Shown here piece by piece: positions 43,078 to 51,269 of a stretch of DNA of 64,000 nt (within the stretch, counting starts at the first letter, position 1; every line of letters begins with the position of its first letter). The notes beneath the pieces were generated by a model, which had not been told where the DNA came from, ran no database searches, and saw only the letters and a list, made by a program, of their open reading frames with translations. Both the position numbers and the translations under genes were made by a program. Source of the stretch: SIG588 sp045591985 (lineage in GTDB: Bacteria; Bacillota; Clostridia; Oscillospirales; Acutalibacteraceae); assembly GCA_045591985.1 (NCBI GenBank), contig JAZNTV010000002.1:25248-89247 (forward strand), in the 5' to 3' direction.

Positions 43078-43932
43078 ATGGCTGTTTTTTCCAACCAAGC
43101 AACTTTGACCTATAACGGCACGACCACCGCATCCAACGTCGCCTACGGCGAGATCCTGGAAGTGCTTTCGGCCACCAAAACCGCAATCGAAGACAACTAC
43201 ACCCCCGACGGGATTGTGACCTATGCGGTGACCCTGCGCAATACGGGCACCGCCCCGCTCGCGGGATTGACGGTGACCGACGATCTTGGTGGGTACGTTT
43301 TCGGAACCACCACGGTATACCCTCTCGACTATGTGGACGGGTCGGCAACCCTGTTCGTGAACGGCACACCGCAACCGTCGCCCGCCGTTACGGCCGGGCC
43401 GCCGCTCGCGATCACCGGCATCACCGTACCCGCCGGCGGTGACGCGGTATTGGTATATCAGGCGAGGGCCAACGCCTTTGCCCCGCCGAGCGAAGGCGGC
43501 ACCGTTACCAACACCGTCACCGTCACCGGCAGCGGGCTGTCGGCTCCCGTGACAGCGGAAGAGACGATCTCTGCCGCAACGGGCGCGGCACTCACCATCA
43601 CCAAATCCATCTCTCCCACGCAGGTGGCGGATAACGACCGCGTAACCTACACCTTCGTCATTCGCAACAGCGGGAACGAAGCCGTCGTTACAACCGATAA
43701 CACCACGGTAACCGACCTGTTCGACCCCATTCTGAGCGCACTGACGGTCGTCTTTAACGGCACGGCGTGGAGCGAGGGGACGGAATACACCTATAACCCG
43801 ACCACGGGTCTGTTTACCACCACCCCCGGTGCGATCACCGTGCCGGCCGCCGTGTATACGCAAGATCCCGTGACGGGTGCGTATACCACCGAACCCGGCA
43901 CCGCAACGCTTACGGTCACCGGCACCATTTAA
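43078..43932 (+). CDS. DUF11-repeat protein of a family common in Clostridia, without signal peptide
   Basis: A 284-residue beta-rich, Thr/Val-rich protein. Two DUF11-type repeats are visible: residues about 35-170 (VTYAVTLRNTGTAPLAGLTVTDDLG) and about 180-284 (RVTYTFVIRNSGNEAV ... VTDLFDPILSAL). Such MAVFSNQATLTYNG-starting proteins recur in Clostridia and are of unknown function. Neither a signal peptide nor a membrane segment or anchor is present, unlike most DUF11 surface proteins, so it may be intracellular or released by lysis, for example a spore or coat component. AGGAGGTAA precedes the ATG. It stands alone between two terminators. A small hairpin (GCGGAG/CTCCGC) lies in the leader at 43038-43054. 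Confidence 0.75.
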   Translation: MAVFSNQATLTYNGTTTASNVAYGEILEVLSATKTAIEDNYTPDGIVTYAVTLRNTGTAPLAGLTVTDDLGGYVFGTTTVYPLDYVDGSATLFVNGTPQPSPAVTAGPPLAITGITVPAGGDAVLVYQARANAFAPPSEGGTVTNTVTVTGSGLSAPVTAEETISAATGAALTITKSISPTQVADNDRVTYTFVIRNSGNEAVVTTDNTTVTDLFDPILSALTVVFNGTAWSEGTEYTYNPTTGLFTTTPGAITVPAAVYTQDPVTGAYTTEPGTATLTVTGTI

Positions 43933-43936
43933 CACC

Positions 43937-43963
43937 AAAAGGGCGGTCAACACCGCCCTTTTT
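43937..43963 (+). terminator. Intrinsic terminator after the DUF11 gene
   Basis: AAAAGGGCGGT pairs with ACCGCCCTTTT around CAAC, with a T-run. Confidence 0.85.
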
Positions 43964-43969
43964 GCTGCC

Positions 43970-44001
43970 TTCAATCTTTTTTCAATGTTGTTCCCTATAA
44001 T
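43970..44001 (+). promoter_or_regulatory. Promoter with TTCAAT direct repeat, ABC exporter operon
   Basis: TTCAAT (43970-43975) and TTCAAT (43981-43986), 11 bases apart, lie over the expected -35 region; TATAAT is at 43996-44001. The same arrangement and spacing occurs before the response-regulator gene at 46383-46414, which points to a shared OmpR-family binding site replacing a normal -35. Confidence 0.75.
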
Positions 44002-44034
44002 GGAGCGTAAAATGCTGTGAAAGGAACGAAAACT

Positions 44035-45666
44035 ATGTATGTGATTACGAATGCGTTGCGGTGTATCGGTCGTTCGAAAGGGCGAAACGTGTTGATCGGT
44101 ATCATCGCATTGGTGATTGCGACCTCTGCCTGTCTCGGCCTGTCCATACGACAAGCCGCCGAAAGCGCAAAGGAAAGCACCCTCGCAGGGCTTACCATCA
44201 CCGCCACCATCTCCTATGACCGCAACGCCACGATGAAAGACGCTATGACGCAAGGGTTCCCCGAGGCGGGCGGAGAATTTGATCGGGACCAATTTCGCGA
44301 GCAGTTTGCCAGCCAAATGGGAGCGGTCGAAGAACTGACCCTCTCCGAGTATCAAACCTATGCCACCGCCGCATCGGTCGCAGATTTCCACTATACTCTT
44401 ACAACGTCTTTTAACGGTACCGATGCACTGTTACCCGTAAGCGACGAAACATCGGACACCACAGAGGACGAAACGGCAACCGACAGCGACGGTTTCAGCG
44501 GCATGGGCGGTTTCGGCGGTATGGGAAACCTGTTTGCTTCTTCTGACTTTTCGCTCATCGGGTATAGCAGCGACGCCGCTATGACTGCGTTTTTGGACGG
44601 TACCGCTTCCGTTTTGGAAGGCGGCGCCATGTTTGAAGAGGGAACGACCGCCGCCGATTGTATCATTTCGGAAGAACTCGCTCTGTATAACGGGTTATCC
44701 GTCGGCGATACCATCACCCTCGTAAACCCCTCGCTGGAAAGCGAAACATACGAGTTGACGATAGTGGGATTGTACACCGACAGTTCCACCAACGATTTTT
44801 CGATGTCCATGTTCGGAAAAAGTCAAGACCCCGCCAATCAGATCTATATGAGCGCCACGGCGCTGGAAGCGATCGTTGCCGCTTCCGAAGCCACCGCCAC
44901 CACCGTCACCGACGAGACTACGGGACGTGAACAGGACAGTGCCGTAACCGCCTCGTTGGCGGCTACCTACGTGTTTGCCGACGCAGACGACTACCACGCC
45001 TTTGAAGAAGAAGCCCGTGCTCTCGGCCTGTCCGATGAATATACCATATCGTCTGCCGATCTTACGGCGTTTGAAAGCAGTTTGACTCCGCTGAACACCC
45101 TCAGTACGATGGCAGGCTGGTTTTTGCTCGTGATCCTCGTGATCGGTGCGGTGATTTTGATCGTATTGAATATCTTCAATGTGCGGGAGCGAAAATACGA
45201 AGTAGGCGTGTTGACCGCGATGGGCATGAAGAAAGCGAAGGTCGCCGCCCAGTTTATGTGTGAGATTCTGGTCGTCACAATGGTGGCTGTGTTGCTCGGC
45301 GCGCTGATCGGCGCCGTCAGTTCGGTTCCCGTTACCAACGCCCTGCTGGCGGGACAGGTGGAAAGTCAAACTGCACAGCAGACACAGATGGACGAAAACT
45401 TTGGGCGTCCCGGCAATTTCGGCGGCTTCTCCGGCGGCGATATGGGCGGCGTCCCTTCAATGGCTCCGCCCAACGGCAACAACCCGTTTGAAAACGCCTT
45501 TGACGGTGCTGTCGACTATGTCGCCGAAGTGAATTCCGCCATGAATTTCACCGTCGTATTGCAAATGCTCGGCGTAGGTCTGCTGCTGACACTGGTCGCG
45601 AGTGCCGCATCGGTGTTGTTCATTATGCGATACGATCCGTTGAAAATTCTTGCCAACCGCGATTGA
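44035..45666 (+). CDS. MacB/FtsX-type ABC transporter permease
   Basis: A 543-residue membrane protein: one N-terminal helix (about 17-38), a large extracellular MacB-like core domain of about 320 residues, then three helices (about 360-390, 410-440, 500-530). SMAGWFLLVILVIGAVILIVLNIFNVRERKYEVGVLTAMGM is a typical FtsX-domain segment. A Met/Gly/Pro/Asn-rich loop (FGRPGNFGGFSGGDMGGVPS) before the last helix is unusual. AAAGGA lies about nine bases before the ATG at 44035. It pairs with the ATPase downstream and with the two-component system after it; such modules export peptides or mediate antimicrobial sensing. Confidence 0.88.
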   Translation: MYVITNALRCIGRSKGRNVLIGIIALVIATSACLGLSIRQAAESAKESTLAGLTITATISYDRNATMKDAMTQGFPEAGGEFDRDQFREQFASQMGAVEELTLSEYQTYATAASVADFHYTLTTSFNGTDALLPVSDETSDTTEDETATDSDGFSGMGGFGGMGNLFASSDFSLIGYSSDAAMTAFLDGTASVLEGGAMFEEGTTAADCIISEELALYNGLSVGDTITLVNPSLESETYELTIVGLYTDSSTNDFSMSMFGKSQDPANQIYMSATALEAIVAASEATATTVTDETTGREQDSAVTASLAATYVFADADDYHAFEEEARALGLSDEYTISSADLTAFESSLTPLNTLSTMAGWFLLVILVIGAVILIVLNIFNVRERKYEVGVLTAMGMKKAKVAAQFMCEILVVTMVAVLLGALIGAVSSVPVTNALLAGQVESQTAQQTQMDENFGRPGNFGGFSGGDMGGVPSMAPPNGNNPFENAFDGAVDYVAEVNSAMNFTVVLQMLGVGLLLTLVASAASVLFIMRYDPLKILANRD

Positions 45667-45682
45667 GAAAGGAGTGTTTCTT

Positions 45683-46339
45683 ATGTCGGTTTTATCTCTT
45701 CAAAATATCTGTTTCTCCTACGGCAAAACGCCCGTACTGCAAAACCTTTCCTATGACTTTGAAAAAGGGAAAATGTACTGTATCGTCGGCAAATCGGGAG
45801 CGGGTAAGACCACCTTGCTCTCCCTTCTGTCGGGATTGGCATCCCCCAGCAGCGGCGAGATCCTGTTTGACGGAAAAAACGTTGCCAAAGTCGATAAATA
45901 TACGTTTCGATCCCGATATATCGGCGTGGTATTTCAAAGTTTCAATCTGATTACGAAATACACGGCGCTCGAAAACGTCGTTTTATCAATGGACGTGGCG
46001 GGATACAAATGCAGAAACAAAAAACAGCGGGCTTTAGAGTTGCTGCAAAGCGTAGGGCTGGATGAAAGCGAGGCCGCCCGTCGCGTATTAAAACTGTCGG
46101 GCGGTCAACAACAACGCGTAGCCATCGCCCGCGCGTTGTCATACGATCCCGACATCATTTTGGCGGATGAGCCGACCGGCAATCTGGACGGCGAAACGCA
46201 GGATGAGATCATGTCTATTTTTCGCGATCTCGCAGACCGGGGAAAGTGTGTCATTTTGGTAAGCCACTCCCCTCAAGTGGCGGCAATGTGTGACGAACGA
46301 TATGAACTGGTAAAGCTGGGCCGCGGAAAAAAGGTGTAA
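45683..46339 (+). CDS. ABC transporter ATP-binding protein (MacB/LolD type)
   Basis: A 218-residue ATPase with GKSGAGKTTLL (Walker A), the signature LSGGQQQRVAIARAL, ILADEPTGNLD (Walker B) and HSPQVAAMCD (switch His). The length and motifs are those of MacB/LolD/FtsE-type ATPases that energise FtsX-like permeases. AAAGGAG is eight bases before the ATG. It completes the transporter operon with the permease 16 bases upstream, and a terminator separates it from the two-component system. Confidence 0.93.
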   Translation: MSVLSLQNICFSYGKTPVLQNLSYDFEKGKMYCIVGKSGAGKTTLLSLLSGLASPSSGEILFDGKNVAKVDKYTFRSRYIGVVFQSFNLITKYTALENVVLSMDVAGYKCRNKKQRALELLQSVGLDESEAARRVLKLSGGQQQRVAIARALSYDPDIILADEPTGNLDGETQDEIMSIFRDLADRGKCVILVSHSPQVAAMCDERYELVKLGRGKKV

Positions 46340-46346
46340 CCCCCCC

Positions 46347-46378
46347 AAAAGAGGCGATTTTTTATCGTCTCTTTTTTA
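46347..46378 (+). terminator. Intrinsic terminator of the ABC exporter operon
   Basis: AAAAGAGGCGAT (46347-46358) pairs with ATCGTCTCTTTT (46364-46375), with one G-U pair, followed by T-run. Confidence 0.8.
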
Positions 46379-46382
46379 TTTG

Positions 46383-46414
46383 TTCAATTCTTTTTCAATC
46401 TTTTATGTTAAAAT
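46383..46414 (+). promoter_or_regulatory. Promoter with TTCAAT direct repeat, two-component operon
   Basis: TTCAAT (46383-46388) and TTCAAT (46394-46399), 11 bases apart, then nine bases, then TAAAAT (46409-46414). The layout equals that of the ABC operon promoter, suggesting autoregulation by the encoded response regulator. Confidence 0.75.
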
Positions 46415-46435
46415 GATATATGTGGAGGTGTTTAT

Positions 46436-47119
46436 ATGCGCATCTTACTTGTGGAAGACGAAAAACGCATGGCAGCGGCCTTGTGCGAATTGCTGCGCCT
46501 TGAGAAGTACGAAGTGGATCACTATGCAAACGGAAGCGACGGACTGGCCGCTCTTGAAAGCGATGTATACGATATCGCCGTGTTGGATGTTATGCTCCCG
46601 GAAATGAACGGATACGACATTGCGCGAAACGCCCGAAGCCGCGGCATTACTACCCCCATACTGATGCTCACGGCCAAAGCCGATGTGGACGATAAAGTCA
46701 GGGGATTAGACAGCGGCGCGGACGATTATCTGACCAAACCCTTCATGACCAAAGAACTGCTCGCCCGACTGCGCGCTCTCGGACGGCGCACACTCGGCAC
46801 TACCGATAACACCTTGCGTTTCGGCGATATTGTACTCGACACCGCCTCCTTCACACTGTCTTGTACCACCAACGGCCAAAGCGTGCGCCTCGGCGAAAAA
46901 GAATACCGTATTCTTGAATATCTTATTACCAACGGTGGGCAGATCCTTACCCGCGAACAACTTAGCCTCAAAATTTGGGGGTTTGAAAGCGACGCCGAAT
47001 ACAACAACGTGGAAGTATATATGTCGTTCACCCGTAAAAAGCTTTTATTTGTGGGTGCTCAAACCGAAATCAAAGCCATACGCGGTGTCGGATACGAATT
47101 GAGGTGTCCCCATGTTTAA
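46436..47119 (+). CDS. OmpR/PhoB-family response regulator
   Basis: A 227-residue regulator: receiver domain with EDE near residues 7-9, phospho-acceptor Asp51 in VLDVMLPEMNG, Thr in MLTAK and Lys in LTKPF; then a winged-helix DNA-binding domain (LGEKEYRILEYLITNGGQILTREQL ... VEVYMSFTRKKL). GGAGGTG precedes the ATG. Its stop overlaps the kinase start. The matching TTCAAT boxes upstream of its own gene and of the ABC exporter suggest both are its targets. Confidence 0.94.
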   Translation: MRILLVEDEKRMAAALCELLRLEKYEVDHYANGSDGLAALESDVYDIAVLDVMLPEMNGYDIARNARSRGITTPILMLTAKADVDDKVRGLDSGADDYLTKPFMTKELLARLRALGRRTLGTTDNTLRFGDIVLDTASFTLSCTTNGQSVRLGEKEYRILEYLITNGGQILTREQLSLKIWGFESDAEYNNVEVYMSFTRKKLLFVGAQTEIKAIRGVGYELRCPHV

Positions 47120-48347
47120 GAAATCGCGAAGGCGGATCGTCATCACCATCATGTCGATTCTTGTTTTGCTGTGGGTAACCACGCTCGGTGTGATCTATGC
47201 CTCCAGTTATTGGGAAATGAGCAAACAAAACGAAGATATGCTGAAGGCACATGCCGATATGTATACCCTTTCGCCGTCATCGGACAACACTGCGCCACCG
47301 TTTCGACCCTTCCCAAGCGGTGATGAACACGGCTTTGCCGACTCGCCGATGTTTCGTCTTTCCACCTTTTACACTGTGGCCGTCGCATACGACGGGAGTA
47401 TATTGGAAATAAAAAACGAGCCGCCGACGGTACACACCGACGACGACTTGAAGAGCCTTGCAAAAGACATTGTAAGCGGACAAAAACAGTCCGGACGAAA
47501 AGACAATCTGGTGTTTTACAAAACGGATAAAAACGGCTATACGCTTGTCACTTTTAAAGATAACACGGTTTTAAACGAAAATGCCGTAACACTGTTCCGC
47601 AACACCCTTCTGTTTGGCGGGGTGGTGTTGATCTTGTTCTTCTTTCTGGCGGTCTTCTTGGCGCGAAAGATCGTGGCACCGTTGGAAGAAAGTTACCGCA
47701 AACAAAAACAGTTCGTCTCGGACGCGGGACACGAACTCAAGACCCCGGTATCGGTAATCGGCACCAATGCCGAACTGCTTGCCCGCGAGATCGGCGACAA
47801 CCGCTGGCTTGCCAATATTCAATACGAAAACGAACGCATGGGTGTGTTGGTCGGACAATTGCTCGACCTTGCCCGTGCCGAAAACGTGACCCCCGCAACC
47901 GAGCGGGTGGATCTCAGCCGTCTGGTAGCCGGCGAAGCACTCCCGTTTGAAAGCGTAGCCTTTGAAAAAGGCGGGCGCTTAAACTGCTACATCGAAAACG
48001 GCGTCACCGTAAACGGTAACGCCGCATGGCTCAAACAATTGATCGCTATCCTCTTGGACAATGCCCTGTGTCACGGAGAGGACGGTACGGTCTCTCTTTC
48101 CTTGCGTAAAGAGCACGGTCACGCCCTTTTGTCGGTAATCAACCGCGGAGACGAGATCCCCTCCGAACAACGCGATAACCTCTTTGAACGTTTTTGGCGA
48201 GTCGACACCGCCCGCAGCGGAGAAACCCCTCATTACGGACTCGGTCTCGCCATTGCCAAAGCGCTTGTTTCCGCTCAGGGCGGACACATCAGCGTGTATT
48301 GCTATGAAGGCCTGGTGGAATTTCGCGTACAGTTTCCTCTTGTATGA
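47112..48347 (+). CDS. Sensor histidine kinase
   Basis: A 411-residue membrane kinase: helix 1 (about 9-31), an extracellular region of about 130 residues rich in Pro/Ser/Asp, helix 2 (about 165-185), a short linker without an obvious HAMP domain, the H-box VSDAGHELKTP with His207, an N-box (ILLDNALCHG) and G-boxes (YGLGLAIAKAL). It is translationally coupled to the response regulator (eight-base overlap). The ligand is unknown; linkage to a MacB-type exporter suggests envelope or antimicrobial stress. Confidence 0.93.
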   Translation: MFKKSRRRIVITIMSILVLLWVTTLGVIYASSYWEMSKQNEDMLKAHADMYTLSPSSDNTAPPFRPFPSGDEHGFADSPMFRLSTFYTVAVAYDGSILEIKNEPPTVHTDDDLKSLAKDIVSGQKQSGRKDNLVFYKTDKNGYTLVTFKDNTVLNENAVTLFRNTLLFGGVVLILFFFLAVFLARKIVAPLEESYRKQKQFVSDAGHELKTPVSVIGTNAELLAREIGDNRWLANIQYENERMGVLVGQLLDLARAENVTPATERVDLSRLVAGEALPFESVAFEKGGRLNCYIENGVTVNGNAAWLKQLIAILLDNALCHGEDGTVSLSLRKEHGHALLSVINRGDEIPSEQRDNLFERFWRVDTARSGETPHYGLGLAIAKALVSAQGGHISVYCYEGLVEFRVQFPLV

Positions 48348-48350
48348 CGG

Positions 48351-48860
48351 TCATTCCCATTTCGGCGCCTCTGCGCGGGACTGAATCTCGCTGATAACCT
48401 CACGGGAGAGCTTCTTGTCCTCAGCAAACCCGCGGAACAGCACCGCCAATAGATGAAACACCAACGTAAAAGCCGGTGTAAAATGGCGCCAGACCAATTT
48501 GGCCGCCGAGTTGTACCCGCCGTATTGATCGTTGCCGAGCACCGTTTCGGGATACCTATTCTTCAAATACAATCCCACACCCGCAAGCATCAACACGCCC
48601 ACCGCCATCGCGGCAAACCAGATCCAACGACCGCGCCGCATGTAGCGAAACAGAAAATAACCCGCCACAAACAACAGCGTACCCGTCACCAACCACGGTA
48701 ACGCGGCAGCGTTTACGGGGTTGGTCACTTTATCCAACGGAAACATGGCGTCGAAAAACGGCGGCATCCACAAGGTCAAGATCAAAAGCAATTGAAAAAA
48801 CAACGCGACCGTGAGCGATACCCACGAGGCGACGGAACACAAAATCGAAGCTGTACGCAT
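48351..48860 (-). CDS. Hypothetical four-helix membrane protein
   Basis: A 169-residue protein that I do not recognise. Four hydrophobic segments (about 8-30, 51-70, 78-98 and 130-152) with short loops; the middle loop carries NRYPETVLGNDQYGGYNSAAK. The start at 48860 is set by AAAGGG nine bases upstream; 32 further codons upstream lie across the promoter and are rejected. The gene has a perfect consensus promoter, ends three bases from the histidine kinase stop on the other strand and is divergent from the next two-component operon. Confidence 0.7.
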   Translation of the reverse strand: MRTASILCSVASWVSLTVALFFQLLLILTLWMPPFFDAMFPLDKVTNPVNAAALPWLVTGTLLFVAGYFLFRYMRRGRWIWFAAMAVGVLMLAGVGLYLKNRYPETVLGNDQYGGYNSAAKLVWRHFTPAFTLVFHLLAVLFRGFAEDKKLSREVISEIQSRAEAPKWE

Positions 48861-48891
48861 AGCATCAAACCCTTTCGTTTTTCTGGTTTTT

Positions 48892-48920
48892 ATTATATCT
48901 GTTCCCCTCCCGAATGTCAA
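48892..48920 (-). promoter_or_regulatory. Consensus promoter of the four-helix membrane protein
   Basis: Minus-strand TTGACA (48915-48920), 17 bases, TATAAT (48892-48897): perfect match to sigma-A consensus. Confidence 0.92.
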
Positions 48921-48930
48921 CCGCACTTTT

Positions 48931-48999
48931 TTACACTGAACTCTTGACACTTTCATAATATATCTTTAAAATATTATTCATAAATGTTTGTTACACTGA
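48931..48999 (+). repeat. Direct repeat TTACACTGA flanking a promoter
   Basis: The nine-mer TTACACTGA occurs at 48931-48939 and again at 48991-48999, exactly 60 bases apart, one copy before and one after the promoter of the response-regulator gene. It may be a binding site. Confidence 0.45.
48944..48972 (+). promoter_or_regulatory. Promoter of the second two-component operon
   Basis: TTGACA (48944-48949), a 17-base spacer and TAAAAT (48967-48972). Confidence 0.82.
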
Positions 49000-49032
49000 G
49001 CGTGTAGGATCTCTTTTGAAAGGAGTAACAAA

Positions 49033-49725
49033 ATGGCCAACTATAAGATCATGGTCGTGGATGACGACAGTAATATTTGTGAACTTTTGCGTCTGTATCT
49101 GGAAAAAGAAGGGTTTGACGCGGTAATAGCGGAAGACGGTGTGCGCGCACTCGCGCTGTTTGACACCGCGCAACCCGATCTTATTCTGCTCGACGTGATG
49201 ATGCCCCATCTCGACGGGTGGCAGGTGTGCCGTGAACTGCGCAAGAAAACGCAGTGCCCCATCATCATGCTCACCGCCAAAGGCGAAGTGTTCGATAAAG
49301 TGTTGGGGCTCGATCTCGGCGCCGATGACTACATCACCAAACCCTTTGAAGCAAAAGAAGTGATCGCCCGCATCAAAGCGGTTTTGCGCCGTTGCGGCCG
49401 CGATACCACCGAAAAAGCACGTGTGGTAGAGTTTGACGGTCTCTATATCAACATGGAAAACTACGAGTTGAAAGTACGCGGCAAAGCGGTGGATACCCCT
49501 CCAAAAGAGATGGAACTTATCTTTCATTTGGCAAGCAACCCAAACCGCGTATATACCCGGGATCAACTGCTCGACGAAGTGTGGGGGTTTGAGTATTACG
49601 GCGACAGCCGCACGGTCGATGTCCACGTGAAACGGTTACGCGAAAAATTGGAAGGCGTATCGGAGAGTTGGACGCTCAAGACCGTGTGGGGCGTTGGCTA
49701 CAAATTCGAAGTGAAAGAGTCGTAA
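49033..49725 (+). CDS. OmpR/PhoB-family response regulator
   Basis: A 230-residue regulator with acidic pocket VDDD (about 9-12), phospho-acceptor Asp54 in LLDVMMPHLDG, Thr in MLTAK and Lys in ITKPFEAKEV, followed by a winged-helix domain (PKEMELIFHLASNPNRVYTRDQLLDEVWGF ... VDVHVKRLREKL). GAAAGGAG precedes the ATG. It forms an operon with the kinase four bases downstream. The htrA-type protease that follows recalls CssRS control of htrA in Bacillus, but control is only inferred. Confidence 0.94.
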   Translation: MANYKIMVVDDDSNICELLRLYLEKEGFDAVIAEDGVRALALFDTAQPDLILLDVMMPHLDGWQVCRELRKKTQCPIIMLTAKGEVFDKVLGLDLGADDYITKPFEAKEVIARIKAVLRRCGRDTTEKARVVEFDGLYINMENYELKVRGKAVDTPPKEMELIFHLASNPNRVYTRDQLLDEVWGFEYYGDSRTVDVHVKRLREKLEGVSESWTLKTVWGVGYKFEVKES

Positions 49726-49729
49726 CATT

Positions 49730-51190
49730 ATGTTCAAAAGTATTTTTTCCAAATACTTTACCGTTGTGACCGTGGTGGTCCTTGTGAGTTTTGTGGCGCT
49801 GTGCGGTGCACAGACCCTGCTCTCCTCGCGCTACTGGACAACCGAACGCCGGGAAACGCTGTGTCAAAGCGCCGTCACCGTGGCGGAATGTACCGCCTCA
49901 TATACCTATCCCGCGGGAGACGGGTTTGTCATCGGGGAAGGATTTCAACCCTTTTTCCGTCTGCTTTCCGAAACCGACGCCAACTTCGGGCGTGTGTTGG
50001 TGGTAAGCGGAAACGGCTCGTTGGTTCTTGCAACATCCGATGTGCCGCCCGATACCGTCCTGCCTGCTGCGTTGATGCAGGAAGCGGCGTCCAATGTAGC
50101 CCCCGATCATCCCTGGTTTTTCAAAGGAAAACTTGACAATATTTATCCCGAACGGCAATACACGGCAGTCGCGCCCGTGATGTTCCGAGAAGAGGTCATT
50201 GCCTACGTGTTCGTCTCGTCCCCCTCCGACCGTTTGGTGGATTACATCGTGAGCAATCTGCAGGTGTTCTTTCTGTCGGCCATGACGGTTTTAGCTCTCA
50301 CCTTTGCGGTGATGTATCTGATGACCTTCCGTCTGGCACGCCCCCTTCGGCAAATGGCGGCGGCGACCCGCCGCTTTGCACAAGGTGATTTCAGTGCCCA
50401 TCTCACCGTAAAAGGGCAAGACGAGGTGGCGGAACTCGCCGGTGCGCTCAACAGCATGGCGGTGTCGCTGTCTTCACTCGAGGACATGCGCCGCGATTTT
50501 GTCAGCAACATCTCGCACGAACTGAAAACGCCGATGACCACCATCGCCGGCTTTATCGACGGCATTTTAGACGGCACCATTCCGGCCGATCGACGGGATC
50601 ATTACTTGGGGATCGTGTCGGCGGAAGTGAAACGCCTGGCCCGTTTGGTAAAATCGATGTTGGATCTTTCCCGCATCGACAGCGGACAGTTGCAACTCAC
50701 CCCCGTCTCTTTCGATCTCACCGAAATGGCCGGACGCACTCTCTTATCGTTTGAGCAGCGTCTTTGCGATAAGCGTGTGACGGTGGAAGGGCTGGAAGAC
50801 GCTCCGCGGTGTACGGTATCCGCCGATTTCGACTTGATCGGTCAGGTCGTATACAATCTGTTGGACAATGCCACCAAGTTTGTGAACGAAGACGGTACCC
50901 TTACCATTGCGCTCACCGTGCGCGACGGGCGCGCCTCCTGCCGCGTACGTAACAGCGGCGCGGGTATTCCCGCTCCCGAAATGCCGCATATCTTCGAACG
51001 GTTTTACAAATCCGACCGTTCCCGCAGTTTGGATAAACAGGGCGTGGGACTCGGGTTGTATATCGTAAAGAATGTCATCAGTCTGCACGGCGGCGAGATC
51101 GCCGTGCGCTCGGTGGAAAACGAATACTGTGAATTTGAATTCTGGCTTCCCGCCGCCGAGGACACGCGATCCATTCCCGAAAATGTTTAA
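49730..51190 (+). CDS. HAMP-containing sensor histidine kinase
   Basis: A 486-residue membrane kinase: helix 1 (about 9-32), an extracellular domain of about 145 residues (GRVLVVSGNGSLVLATSD, PAC-like), helix 2 (about 176-199), a HAMP domain (RLARPLRQMAAATRRFAQGDF), the H-box VSNISHELKTPMTTI with His263, an N-box (VVYNLLDNATKFV) and G-boxes (GVGLGLYIVKNV). Typical PhoR/ResE-like architecture. The signal is unknown. Confidence 0.93.
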   Translation: MFKSIFSKYFTVVTVVVLVSFVALCGAQTLLSSRYWTTERRETLCQSAVTVAECTASYTYPAGDGFVIGEGFQPFFRLLSETDANFGRVLVVSGNGSLVLATSDVPPDTVLPAALMQEAASNVAPDHPWFFKGKLDNIYPERQYTAVAPVMFREEVIAYVFVSSPSDRLVDYIVSNLQVFFLSAMTVLALTFAVMYLMTFRLARPLRQMAAATRRFAQGDFSAHLTVKGQDEVAELAGALNSMAVSLSSLEDMRRDFVSNISHELKTPMTTIAGFIDGILDGTIPADRRDHYLGIVSAEVKRLARLVKSMLDLSRIDSGQLQLTPVSFDLTEMAGRTLLSFEQRLCDKRVTVEGLEDAPRCTVSADFDLIGQVVYNLLDNATKFVNEDGTLTIALTVRDGRASCRVRNSGAGIPAPEMPHIFERFYKSDRSRSLDKQGVGLGLYIVKNVISLHGGEIAVRSVENEYCEFEFWLPAAEDTRSIPENV

Positions 51191-51233
51191 TGTTTCTTTA
51201 AAAAACCCACATAAACTACACATATTTTCCGCT

Positions 51234-51239
51234 TATACT
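51234..51239 (+). promoter_or_regulatory. Possible -10 of the htrA-like gene
   Basis: TATACT at 51234-51239, about 30 bases before the start codon, with only a weak ATAAAC 17 bases upstream. Read-through from the two-component operon is also possible because no terminator is visible between. Confidence 0.4.
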
Positions 51240-51269
51240 AATGGCATACTATGAAAGGATGTTATCACC

